Counted from the first letter of the stretch, positions 41,924 to 50,116 are shown. The stretch is DNA of 64,000 nt from Marivita hallyeonensis (GCF_900129875.1 NZ_FQXC01000002.1:620001-684000); one strand, 5' to 3'. The notes: generated by a model not told the origin, from the sequence alone. Numbers and translations are program-made.

Positions 41924-43567
41924 ATGCGCCTTGCACTCGCCGCTCTCGCCCTGTTTTTGCTCGGGGTTACGGCTCCGCCCGCACCCGCCTCCGCCCAGAT
42001 TCTGCCGGTGTCAGAGGGAGAGGCCATGGACGAGGCGGCCGCCCTTCCGCCCGACACGGCCGGGCGCGACACGCCCCGGGGCATGGTTACCGGGCTGGTG
42101 CAGGCTATCTCAGACGAAGACCACGAAGTGGTGGCGCTCTACCTCGAAACACCCGCCCGGCTGGGCGAATTCGGTTTCCGCCACTTCCACATCCTGCGGA
42201 TCGAAACCGCGCTTAATGCAGCGGCCCGCCTCGACACGCCCACCGAGCTGAGCCTCGAGCCAGAGGGCAGTCTTCAAGACGGTCTGCCCCCGAACCGCGA
42301 ACGGATCGGCACGCTGACCGTCGGCGACACCCAGCAACCCTTGCTAGCGCACCGCGTAACGCTGGACGACGTGCCGGTCTGGCGTGTCGGCGCCGAAAGC
42401 GTCGAAGCCTTGCTCGATTGGCGCAGCCCCACGATCACCGGTCTGGGAACGATGCAAGACATCCTGTTGAACCTGCCCAGCGGGCCAAGCTTTCTCGGCA
42501 TCTCCGCGCGAGACGCGATCCTCCTAACGGGTTTCGCCGCCCTCTCCCTTATGGCCTCCTGGGCGCTTCTCAGGGTCCGCCGCCTGGTCTCTCGCCTGAT
42601 CCGGCGCAATCGCCCATCGTCCCGCTTTACGCGCTTCGTCGAAATGTCAGAGCCGCCGCTACAACTTTTGATCGCCTCGCTGATCTTCACCGCCGGCATC
42701 TCCTATCTCGGCGTGTCGATGGTGGCGCGGTTCCAAGTCGTCTGGATCGTCGAGCTGGCTGCATGGCTCGCCGCGATCTGGTTCGTCTGGCGCCTGATCG
42801 ATGCAATCGGCGAAGCAGCCCTCGCCAGCATGTCCCGCCGCGGCGCAGCCTCCATGTTCTCGGCGGTCTCATTCTTCACGCGGATCCTGAAAGCCCTCCT
42901 CATCGTCGTCTCCGCTGCCTTCGCGCTGCGTGCCCTCGGCTTCGACATCACCGCAGGTCTAGCAGCACTTGGCGTGGGCGGCCTCGCCCTTGCCCTGGGC
43001 GCACAGAAGCTGATCGAAAACCTTGTCGGCTCCGTGTCCCTGATTGCGGATCGACCGATCCGCGTGGGAGATTTTTGCCGCTTCGGCCAGACTCTCGGCA
43101 CGATCGAAGAGATCGGCATTCGGTCGACCCGCATCCGCACGCTTGACCGCACTATCGTCACCGTACCGAACGGTGAATTCTCGTCGCTCCATCTCGAGAA
43201 TTTCAGCAGGCGGGACCAGTTTTTGCTGCGCCACACCATCGGACTGCGCTACGAAACGGACGCTCGTCAATTAAAAGCGGTGGTCTCCGGCCTGCGCGAT
43301 ATGCTGTCAAATCACCCCCGCCTTATCGAGGAAACACCGCGTGTCCGTTTCATCGGCTACGGCGCCTATTCGCTAGACATCGAGATCTTCGGCTATGTGC
43401 GTGCGAAGGACTGGAACGAGTTTCTCGAGATACAGGAGGGCTTGCTGTTTGAAGTCATGCAAATCGTCGACAATCTCGGTATAGGTTTCGCGTTCCCATC
43501 ACAGACTCTCTACCTTGGTGATGATGACGTGCGTCCGGTCTCACAGACAAAGCAGCGTGCTGCTTGA
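41924..43567 (+). CDS. MscS-family mechanosensitive ion channel, island 5 copy
   Basis: A 547-residue channel with a signal peptide (TAPPAPASAQIL), a periplasmic domain and several membrane spans. The MscS core AALGVGGLALALGAQKLI is followed by IADRPIRVGDFCRFGQTLGT and a C-terminal cytoplasmic domain. It is the paralogue of 11125-12768. ATG 41924 follows AGAAAGGA; an in-frame TTG two codons upstream is unlikely. It is the last gene before boundary copy F. Confidence 0.92.
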   Translation: MRLALAALALFLLGVTAPPAPASAQILPVSEGEAMDEAAALPPDTAGRDTPRGMVTGLVQAISDEDHEVVALYLETPARLGEFGFRHFHILRIETALNAAARLDTPTELSLEPEGSLQDGLPPNRERIGTLTVGDTQQPLLAHRVTLDDVPVWRVGAESVEALLDWRSPTITGLGTMQDILLNLPSGPSFLGISARDAILLTGFAALSLMASWALLRVRRLVSRLIRRNRPSSRFTRFVEMSEPPLQLLIASLIFTAGISYLGVSMVARFQVVWIVELAAWLAAIWFVWRLIDAIGEAALASMSRRGAASMFSAVSFFTRILKALLIVVSAAFALRALGFDITAGLAALGVGGLALALGAQKLIENLVGSVSLIADRPIRVGDFCRFGQTLGTIEEIGIRSTRIRTLDRTIVTVPNGEFSSLHLENFSRRDQFLLRHTIGLRYETDARQLKAVVSGLRDMLSNHPRLIEETPRVRFIGYGAYSLDIEIFGYVRAKDWNEFLEIQEGLLFEVMQIVDNLGIGFAFPSQTLYLGDDDVRPVSQTKQRAA

Positions 43568-43684
43568 AAGATTTCAAGCGCGGAGCAGATCGAAAAAACG
43601 CAATTCGAAGAGGTGCCCATGCATTCTTCCGCCGCAACGTTGGTTCTCAGTCCATCAACGACACGCGCGCGACACACCGCGAAA

Positions 43685-43950
43685 TCACGCGATCGGAACA
43701 TGAACATGGGCCGCACAAGATACCGCACAAACCTATGAATTTATGGCAAAATCGCCACCATCCATCATGGGCGCAGTGGAGAGGCGCGCGGCCTGGTTGG
43801 CTGCGTTCAGGGTCATTCAGCGATCTCCTTGGGACCGGACCCGTTGGAACGGAGCCGCACTGCATATCATACGCATAAGGTGTCCAATTCGCCACCCTGC
43901 TCCGCGCAAAGACAGGTGGGAAGCGGTGATTGGGTGGATCTGACACCTAC
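43685..43950 (-). repeat. Island boundary: displaced dusA 5' end with promoter (copy F, rightmost)
   Basis: On the minus strand an AAGGAGATCG Shine-Dalgarno and ATG at 43816 begin a 27-codon frame (43733-43816) containing AARLSTAPMMDGGD. Upstream are the -10-like TATGAT (ATCATA near 43867-43872 on the plus strand), the CGCAAAGACAGG block and GGTGATTGGGTGG. The left end sequence reads CGATCGGAACATGAACAT, one base different from copies B and C. No further copy is seen to the right, so this is taken as the outer limit of the island array. Confidence 0.74.
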
Positions 43951-44289
43951 CCCACCCCACACCTCAATCCGGTCAAACGCGAGCGCTGGATCATCGTCTT
44001 CGCCCGGAAGATCCAAGACCCCTAAACAGGTACGACACGCATTGAATGGCCAGGACGAACCCAGTTTGACCTACGCGGCATCTTGTTGGAACGACCGCTC
44101 CGGTTGCCAGCCATTGCGTGGCCCAAATGCGGTTCTGTCGTTGCTAACTTCAAGCCCGCGAACAATGCTGTTGACCCCTGAAAGCGGTGCGAACTGATTG
44201 TGAGTTTTTGGGAACGTAGAGCCGGAACGACGGTCGCCGAGATTTGCCGATAGATGGTGGGCGCAGACGGGGCAGATAGGCCTGCGACG
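43951..44289. other. Gap between the island array and the pteridine-type operon
   Basis: About 340 bases with no recognisable gene, RNA or strong terminator. If copy F is the oldest displaced dusA start, this should be the original DNA upstream of dusA. Confidence 0.35.
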
Positions 44290-45117
44290 TCATCGCATCC
44301 CCCGATCGAGCGAGAGCAGGATGCCCGCGACCGTGTCGGGATGACCCGCAAGAAACGATCCCGATTGCAGGAGCGTTCGATCCGGCCAGAGGGGGAGCAT
44401 CTGGCCACCCGCCTCCTCGACGATCAGGGCGCCCGCAGCGATGTCCCAAGGGCCGAGATTGCGCTCCCAATAGGCGTCGAGCCGTCCGGCGGCGACATAG
44501 GCCAGATCGAGAGCGGCGGCCCCCCAGCGGCGAATTCCGGCAGTCTGCGGCATCAGGGCGTCGAGATCGCTGAGGCAGTGAGGCAGATAGGTGATGCGTC
44601 CGCCAGACGGAACGCCGGTCGCCAGAAGCATCGTTGGCAGTGGAGCAGATGGTGCGACATGGATCGGCTGACCGTTGAGATACGCGCCGCAACCCCGTTC
44701 GGCAGAGAAGGTCTCGGCCTTGATCGGATCGTGGATGACAGCGCAAAGCGGGTCGTCGCCCCGGTAGAGCGCGATGGATACCGCCCAATGCGGCAGACCT
44801 TTCAGAAAGTTGGTCGTGCCGTCCAGCGGATCAACGATCCAGCGCAGCCCGTCTGCCTGGCTCAGCCTTTCGCCACTCTCCTCACCAAGCCAGCCATAGC
44901 CGGGGAAGGATTGGTTCAGGTAGGTGGCGATCGTCTCCTCCGCCTCGTGGTCGGCCTCGCTGACGAAGTCGCCGACGGTCTTCTCGGTGATGGAGAGGCG
45001 CGACCGGTCCCTTGCGGCCCGGATCAACCCCTCGCCGGCAAGCATAGCGGCCTCGGCCATGATCTTTAGCCTGTCCGAGGCATCGGGATCGAGACAGTCG
45101 GTCGTATCACGGCGCAT
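44290..45117 (-). CDS. Inositol monophosphatase family phosphatase
   Basis: A 275-residue Mg2+-dependent phosphatase of the SuhB/CysQ superfamily. It has the metal-binding motif WLGEESGE, the family signature WIVDPLDGTTNFLKGLPHWA (residues about 90-109) and the second motif LGPWDIAAGALIVEEAGG. Members act on inositol phosphate, 3'-phosphoadenosine phosphate or histidinol phosphate. The start overlaps the dehydrogenase gene by 11 bases. As last gene of the operon it may remove a phosphate from the pathway intermediate. Confidence 0.92.
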   Translation of the reverse strand: MRRDTTDCLDPDASDRLKIMAEAAMLAGEGLIRAARDRSRLSITEKTVGDFVSEADHEAEETIATYLNQSFPGYGWLGEESGERLSQADGLRWIVDPLDGTTNFLKGLPHWAVSIALYRGDDPLCAVIHDPIKAETFSAERGCGAYLNGQPIHVAPSAPLPTMLLATGVPSGGRITYLPHCLSDLDALMPQTAGIRRWGAAALDLAYVAAGRLDAYWERNLGPWDIAAGALIVEEAGGQMLPLWPDRTLLQSGSFLAGHPDTVAGILLSLDRGMR

Positions 45118-46075
45118 AGCGGACCCGGTGACACAGCGTATCGGGATCGGCCAGCACCGCCGCGTAGTCCCGTGGCAGGGCGTCGAAGGCCGACTCAGAG
45201 GAGATCAGGCGATCGAGGCGCGGGTCCTCCAGAAGGCTGATCGCCTTTGTCAGGCGGCGGCCGAAATCCCAACGCGGCGCCCGGTGCGGCGGAACGCGCC
45301 CGACCTGGGACCCGACGATCCGCAAGCGGCGCTGATGGAAGCGCCCGCCGAGAGGGACGTTCGTGGAGCGCGTGCCGTACCAGCTTGCCTCGACAATCGT
45401 CGCTTCGAGACCAGCGCACTCAATCGCGGTGGACAGGCCCGCCTCGGAGGCCGAGGCGTGAACGACGATGTCCGCGTCCTCAAGCGGCGTTTCTGGCGTT
45501 GCGAAACCGCAGCCAAGATGCCTGGCCAGCGCCTCACGGGCCGGGTTCTTGTCAATCAGGGTCACCTCGGCGCCCGGGATGCGCGCGGCCAGATATCCGG
45601 CCAGCGCGCCGACGACGCCGCAGCCGACCACCGCAATGCGATCCCCTGGGCCGGCTCCGGCATCCCAGAGGATGTTCAAAGCCGTTTCCATGTTCGCGGC
45701 GAGCACGGCCCGTTCGGGCGGCACGTTTGCGGGAAGGGAAAAGGCCGCGGCAGACGGCACGCTAAAGCGCGTTTGGTGGGGAAAGAGCGCAAAGATGATC
45801 TGACCCTCGCGGTCGGTGTTCTGAACCTCGCCGACGGCGGCGTAGCCGTATTTCACAGGAAAAGTGAACTCACCGTCCTGAAACGGCGCGCGCATCGTCG
45901 CGTGCTCTCCTTCCGGTACCGCGCCCGCCAGTACCAAGGCCTCGGTTCCCCGGCTGATTCCCGAGAACAGGGTCTTGACCTCGACCTCGCTAACACGCGC
46001 CTCGACCTCGACCTCCCGCAACTCGGCCTTGCCGGGTGCGGCGATCCAGAGCGCTGAAGGACGTGCGTCGCTCAT
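45107..46075 (-). CDS. Medium-chain dehydrogenase/reductase (zinc-type alcohol dehydrogenase-like)
   Basis: A 322-residue MDR enzyme. The N-terminal part has TLFSGISRGTEALVLAG, a recognised variant of the GroES half without the standard structural zinc cysteines. The nucleotide-binding motif is VVGCGVVGALAGYLAARI (two GxGxxG-type turns), followed by VTLIDKNPAREALARHLG. It overlaps the GTP cyclohydrolase gene by four bases (ATGA) and the phosphatase gene by 11. Similar short MDR proteins occur in secondary-metabolite or chlorophyll-like pathways; the actual substrate is unknown. Confidence 0.85.
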   Translation of the reverse strand: MSDARPSALWIAAPGKAELREVEVEARVSEVEVKTLFSGISRGTEALVLAGAVPEGEHATMRAPFQDGEFTFPVKYGYAAVGEVQNTDREGQIIFALFPHQTRFSVPSAAAFSLPANVPPERAVLAANMETALNILWDAGAGPGDRIAVVGCGVVGALAGYLAARIPGAEVTLIDKNPAREALARHLGCGFATPETPLEDADIVVHASASEAGLSTAIECAGLEATIVEASWYGTRSTNVPLGGRFHQRRLRIVGSQVGRVPPHRAPRWDFGRRLTKAISLLEDPRLDRLISSESAFDALPRDYAAVLADPDTLCHRVRYAP

Positions 46076-47244
46076 AGAAGGTGGCCTGACTTGAGGGCCT
46101 TGACGGAAAGGTAACTCCGGTTGTGAGCCGTGCGTCCGACCTGCAAGGGCACACGTTCGACCACCCGGATGCCATTGCCCGCAAGGGTGTCCACCTTGCC
46201 GGGGTTGTTGGTCAGCAGGCGTATATCCGTGATCCCGATCTGCTTGAGCATTGTGGCGGCCAAGCGGAAATCGCGCTCGTCATCCTCGAAGCCAAGCTGG
46301 TGGTTCGCCTCGACCGTATCGCGACCATGGCTTTGCAGATCGTAGACCCGCATCTTGTTGGCGAGCCCGATGCCGCGCCCTTCCTGGTTGAGATAGATCA
46401 GCACGCCGGCGCCTTCCTCGCCCATGCGCGACAGGGCCGCACGAAGCTGGGGGCCACAATCGCATTTCAGGCTGCCAAGGACGTCGCCTGTGAAGCAGGC
46501 GGAGTGCAACCGGGCAAGGACCGGCCGGTTGGGATCGGGCTGACCGATCACGATGGCGTAGTGCTCGCGTTGCCCATCGGCGTCGCGGAACACGTGCAGC
46601 CGGCTCACGTCGTGCGCCTCGAGCGGAAAGGACGCCGCCGCCACGGCGGACAGCGCGGGTCGGCCAGCCAATTCCGCCAACGCCTCCGACGCGTCGAGCT
46701 GGGTCAGAGGCACGTCGTTCAGGTCTAACAGCTCGGTGCCTAGCGGGAAGAGGGCAAAGGCCGGGATGAGTTCAGCGGATTTCACAAGGCCAAGTCCGGC
46801 ATTCTGCAGGGTATCGTCGCCTGTGCGCAGCACGTGAAGCGGCCCAGCGGGGCCAGAGACATGATCGTGGCGAGGGTCGGCAAGTCGCTGGTACCAATCG
46901 AAATCGGCCGAGGCAGGCGGTCGTATCCGAACCGGACCTTCGCTAAGATTTGCGGTCACCGCCGCAGTCAATACCGAGCGCGCGCGTTTGGAGGAAATCA
47001 CAAGCTCGGGTGCTCCGAGACCGCGCTCCAATGCGTTGAACCGCTCCCTGGTCGTCGTTTCGATGGCGATCATCACCGTGCGCTCCGACCCGTGGCGAAG
47101 GATGTAAGGCATGCCCATCGCAAGATCCCCCCGCGCACGGTTCACGCGCTCGGTCCTATTGGGCATGAGGCTTTGGCTGAGCATGGTGGCCCTCATCTTG
47201 GCATTAGGGTCTGAAATACCGGGCACAATGGTGTCTATTTTCAT
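46072..47244 (-). CDS. GTP cyclohydrolase II (RibA-type) with N-terminal extension
   Basis: A 390-residue protein. The C-terminal 190 residues are GTP cyclohydrolase II: zinc cysteines in HSACFTGDVLGSLKCDCGPQ (C250, C261, C263), IYLNQEGRGIGLANKMR and DIRLLTNNPGKVDTL. This enzyme opens GTP to the diaminopyrimidine precursor of riboflavin, toxoflavin-like and other compounds. The N-terminal about 200 residues are a long family-specific extension without obvious DHBP synthase motifs. The ATG overlaps the RibD-type gene's stop (47241). A copy outside a riboflavin operon suggests a dedicated pathway. Confidence 0.92.
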   Translation of the reverse strand: MKIDTIVPGISDPNAKMRATMLSQSLMPNRTERVNRARGDLAMGMPYILRHGSERTVMIAIETTTRERFNALERGLGAPELVISSKRARSVLTAAVTANLSEGPVRIRPPASADFDWYQRLADPRHDHVSGPAGPLHVLRTGDDTLQNAGLGLVKSAELIPAFALFPLGTELLDLNDVPLTQLDASEALAELAGRPALSAVAAASFPLEAHDVSRLHVFRDADGQREHYAIVIGQPDPNRPVLARLHSACFTGDVLGSLKCDCGPQLRAALSRMGEEGAGVLIYLNQEGRGIGLANKMRVYDLQSHGRDTVEANHQLGFEDDERDFRLAATMLKQIGITDIRLLTNNPGKVDTLAGNGIRVVERVPLQVGRTAHNRSYLSVKALKSGHLL

Positions 47245-48044
47245 GGCAAAGCCTCCGGGCACACCCCGGCAAGGGGGGCGTTTTCAGCGAGAATGCAGTC
47301 AAACAGGACGTCCGAGCCCAGGTTAAAGGTATGCGTCTCAGGGCGGAGAGCCTGCGCAAGCGAGGGGATCGGTGTCGTGGTAAGGCCCTGTGGCCCGGAC
47401 CCAATCAGGAGAGGCGCAATCGCGATATGGAGACGGTCGAGCAGCCCGGCCTCGAGGAATTGCGCGATGGTAATGCAGCCACCCTCGATCAGGATCTTGC
47501 GAAAGCCCAGGTCGCTCAGGGCATTGGCGATGTCCCGGGCCGCGATCCAACCCTCGCGATCGAGGCGGATCACCTCCACCCCCGCGGGGCGCTGGATGTC
47601 ACAGGCCTGGATCACGATCCGCCGCGCGCTGTCGTCCAGCAAGAGGCCCGCATCGTTGGGCAAGCGCCCATCCGGATCGATGACGACACGAGCCGGATGG
47701 TCGCCCTCTGCCAGGCGCACTGTCAACCTGGGGCTGTCATGCAGTGCGGTCTTCACCCCGATCACGACAGCGTCGGCAAGCGCCCGGAGCCGGTGAAGAT
47801 GCGCCAATCCGTCCGCCCCGGAAATGTCCCGAGCATCGCCGGTCTCGGTCGCGACCCGGCCGTCCAGGGACTGGCCGATCTGCGCGAACAGCTGCAGGCT
47901 TCGCGTCGGAGCGGCGAGCGCCCCGTAAAGCGCGAGCGCCTCGCGCTCTCCTTGGGACCACTCACCGCAACACAGGCATGCCGTCCCGGACTTTACCGCA
48001 AGGAGCCTCTCCCACACTGCCTTTGTTACGCTTGTTCGCTGCAT
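47241..48044 (-). CDS. RibD-family reductase (dihydrofolate reductase-like fold), no deaminase domain
   Basis: A 267-residue protein corresponding to the C-terminal reductase half of RibD: QLFAQIGQSLDGRVATETGD, DAVVIGVKTALHDSPRLTVR, KILIEGGCITIAQFLEAGLL and APLLIGSGPQGL. In riboflavin synthesis the domain reduces the ribosyl side chain of the GTP cyclohydrolase II product with NADPH. The deaminase half is absent. It is directly coupled to the cyclohydrolase gene, suggesting sequential action on the same intermediate. It starts 73 bases after the methyltransferase gene. Confidence 0.9.
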   Translation of the reverse strand: MQRTSVTKAVWERLLAVKSGTACLCCGEWSQGEREALALYGALAAPTRSLQLFAQIGQSLDGRVATETGDARDISGADGLAHLHRLRALADAVVIGVKTALHDSPRLTVRLAEGDHPARVVIDPDGRLPNDAGLLLDDSARRIVIQACDIQRPAGVEVIRLDREGWIAARDIANALSDLGFRKILIEGGCITIAQFLEAGLLDRLHIAIAPLLIGSGPQGLTTTPIPSLAQALRPETHTFNLGSDVLFDCILAENAPLAGVCPEALP

Positions 48045-48117
48045 TTCTACTCACTTACTGTTCTTAGGCTTTGGGGTTGCTCACTCGTCGGTTGCCTGCA
48101 TGATGTCGTCTTGCCTA

Positions 48118-48885
48118 TCACTGCGGCACAGCCAGAATGTCCGTATGCCCGATGCGGGCGGTCGCGTGTTCAAGGACAGAACGCCGCGCGGACAGCCAAT
48201 CCTCGGTACCGGCCTCGCCCGCTTCACCTGACGCTGCAGCGATCCCCTTGAGGAGTTCGGCCTGCAGAACGACATCGTCCGGACCGAGGGTCCAGGGGCT
48301 TTCCGCGGTTGAAATACGGTAGCCGTGGCGTTCGAACGCGGCCCGTGCTGCGGGTGCCGAGCCGGGGCCTGTCGCAGGTCCGATCCCCTTGTCACCCAGT
48401 TGGTGACGATTGAATGCCTCGATGACACGGGCGTCATCGGACAGCTTGGGTGTCCAAGACATTTCCCCGTTGTAATTGAGCGCGGCGTAAAACGGTATTC
48501 CTGCGAGGCTCAGCCGACGCGCCAGTGCCTCGATCCAGTCGCGCGGCATCAGGTCGAGAAGCGCCGAGGAGGTCACCAGGCCGACCCCGTCGAGCGGCAG
48601 CGTCGTCGGGTCCCGCAGGTCCACGACAATCGCCTCCGCAATCGGATGGCGCGCGGTGGCGATGCTCAGAAGCCGGGCATCGCCATCCAGGAACCGCCAT
48701 CGCGGGCAAGCACCGAAACGGCTGAAGGCGCGCGCGGTGGAGCCGGTGCCGCTCCCCAGATCGAGAACGATGGACGTCGGGTCCAAGCCGCCCGACGCCT
48801 GCGCGAGCAGCGTCGCATCACGCGCCGCGTGATCGGCGGGTTCGCGCAGGTCGAGCCAGTCCGGGGCGAAGGCAAGGTCAGACAT
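48118..48885 (-). CDS. Class I SAM-dependent methyltransferase
   Basis: A 255-residue enzyme with motif I IVLDLGSGTGSTARAFSRFG, acidic loop FLDGDARLLSIA and SSALLDLMPRDWIEALARRL, a normal class I methyltransferase arrangement. ATG 48885 overlaps the PTPS-like gene's stop by eight bases; the frame is open further but enters that gene. In the operon it may methylate a pterin or pyrimidine intermediate. The substrate is unknown. Confidence 0.88.
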   Translation of the reverse strand: MSDLAFAPDWLDLREPADHAARDATLLAQASGGLDPTSIVLDLGSGTGSTARAFSRFGACPRWRFLDGDARLLSIATARHPIAEAIVVDLRDPTTLPLDGVGLVTSSALLDLMPRDWIEALARRLSLAGIPFYAALNYNGEMSWTPKLSDDARVIEAFNRHQLGDKGIGPATGPGSAPAARAAFERHGYRISTAESPWTLGPDDVVLQAELLKGIAAASGEAGEAGTEDWLSARRSVLEHATARIGHTDILAVPQ

Positions 48886-49273
48886 CGGCCTCGTACCATC
48901 CGCGGGCCACGTGGCTTTCCTCAAGCGAAACCTTGATCCGGCACACCCGCCCGCCATCGCCGAGGCCAGTGGTTTTCACGGTCTCGCGCAGTTGCGTCCA
49001 GATGCGGTGGCACAGGAACTCGGTGGTCGTGATCTTGCCCTTGAAGGCGGGGACCTCGTCGAGGTTGGCATAGTTCAGCGGCGCGAGTACCTTCGACAGC
49101 GCCTCGGTCGCCAGGCCGATATCGACAACGAGGCCGTTTTCGTCGAGGTCCTTGGTATAGAACGCCGCATCGACGACAAAGGTCGCACCATGCATGCCTT
49201 GGGCCGGTCCGAAGACCGGAGATGGCAGGGAATGGGCAATCATGATGTGATCTCGTACTTCTACGGCGAACAT
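48878..49273 (-). CDS. 6-pyruvoyl-tetrahydropterin synthase/6-carboxytetrahydropterin synthase (QueD)-like protein
   Basis: A 131-residue T-fold enzyme: FAVEVRDHIMIAHSL with a candidate zinc His, GMHGATFVVDAAFY with another, DIGLATEALSKVLAPLNYAN, and TTTEFLCHRIWTQL with the family's Glu. The family converts dihydroneopterin triphosphate to pterin derivatives. No second His of an HGH motif is evident, so metal binding may differ from canonical QueD. It is the first gene of the minus-strand operon. No other queuosine gene is nearby, so assignment to queuosine synthesis is not supported. Confidence 0.88.
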   Translation of the reverse strand: MFAVEVRDHIMIAHSLPSPVFGPAQGMHGATFVVDAAFYTKDLDENGLVVDIGLATEALSKVLAPLNYANLDEVPAFKGKITTTEFLCHRIWTQLRETVKTTGLGDGGRVCRIKVSLEESHVARGWYEADV

Positions 49274-49319
49274 GGGACATCCTTTGACTGTGTCTGACTT
49301 GGTTTTGACAGGTGACCTT

Positions 49320-49339
49320 GGCACTCCCGCGGGGGTGCC
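49320..49339. promoter_or_regulatory. 20-bp inverted repeat in the divergent promoter region
   Basis: GGCACTCCCGCGGGGGTGCC is a near-perfect palindrome (one G:T-type mismatch) in the 92-base gap between the PTPS-like operon (minus) and the EEP gene (plus). It could be a shared operator or a hairpin in the leader of either transcript. Confidence 0.45.
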
Positions 49340-49365
49340 GCGCCGTGTCGTGAGGGAGCAATACA

Positions 49366-50097
49366 ATGGACGACGCGGCGTTTACCTGCATCAGCTGGAA
49401 TGTTCACCGCTGCCTCGGCAATGACGGCCGGGTCGATCCGGCGCGCACGGTCCGGGTACTGGAGAACGAGGTGTGGCGTCCGGGTGTCGATGCGCTGATC
49501 CTTCAGGAGGCGGATGAGGATTGTCCGCCTCATGGAGGACTCATGGAGCCATCCGAGATCGCGCGTGCTACCGGTTTGCGCCATGCTCATGGCGCGCCTG
49601 CGCACCGGTGGGCGGACGGCAGCCATGGGTTCCTTGGGACCGTGCTCTACCTGCATCCGGCGATCACGGTAACCTCTTTGGCGCTGGTCGATTTGCCGGG
49701 GCGGTGCCATCGCGGCGCCGTCGTGGCCGAACTGGTCCGTGGCGGTCGCCGGTTCCGCATTGTCGGAACCCACCTCTCGCTGACCCAGGCCCTGCGGCTG
49801 GCGCAGCTGCGCACGATCAGCCAGCACATCTTTCGCAAGGCCCGGATGCCGACGATCCTGGTGGGCGATCTGAACGAATGGCGCTCCTGGGGCGGGATGG
49901 CCCTGTCGGCCCGGCTTCTTGGTCAGAAATTCAGCGGACCGGCGAAGGCAACCTTCCCGATCCGCCGGCCGTTTCTGCCGCTCGATCGCATTCTGACCTG
50001 TCCGCCGGCCCGGGTTGCCGACACCGAGGTTCTTGACGGGCCGGGCATCCGCATGGCCTCGGATCACCGTCCGCTTTTCGGTCAGATCGATTTCTAA
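49366..50097 (+). CDS. Endonuclease/exonuclease/phosphatase (EEP) family protein
   Basis: A 243-residue phosphodiesterase-fold protein with the EEP landmarks CISWNVHRC (Asn), ILQEADED (Glu metal ligand), VGTHLSLTQALRLAQLRTI (His), VGDLNEW (Asp/Asn pair) and the final SDHRPLF (Asp-His). Family members hydrolyse nucleic acids or phospholipid/inositol phosphates. It is divergent from the PTPS-like gene and convergent with opgG; phosphodiester cleavage in lipid or glucan metabolism fits the setting but is not shown. Confidence 0.88.
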   Translation: MDDAAFTCISWNVHRCLGNDGRVDPARTVRVLENEVWRPGVDALILQEADEDCPPHGGLMEPSEIARATGLRHAHGAPAHRWADGSHGFLGTVLYLHPAITVTSLALVDLPGRCHRGAVVAELVRGGRRFRIVGTHLSLTQALRLAQLRTISQHIFRKARMPTILVGDLNEWRSWGGMALSARLLGQKFSGPAKATFPIRRPFLPLDRILTCPPARVADTEVLDGPGIRMASDHRPLFGQIDF

Positions 50098-50116
50098 AGG
50101 GGATGCTTTCATGAGC

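Noticed and set aside
12885-43950. Reading the repeats as REP/ERIC-type intergenic repeats
   Set aside because: They are long, in one orientation only, contain a DusA-coding start with promoter, and occur at functional-module boundaries, which REP elements do not explain.
48878-49273. QueD of a queuosine operon
   Set aside because: No queC, queE or queF is near; partners are riboflavin-type enzymes.
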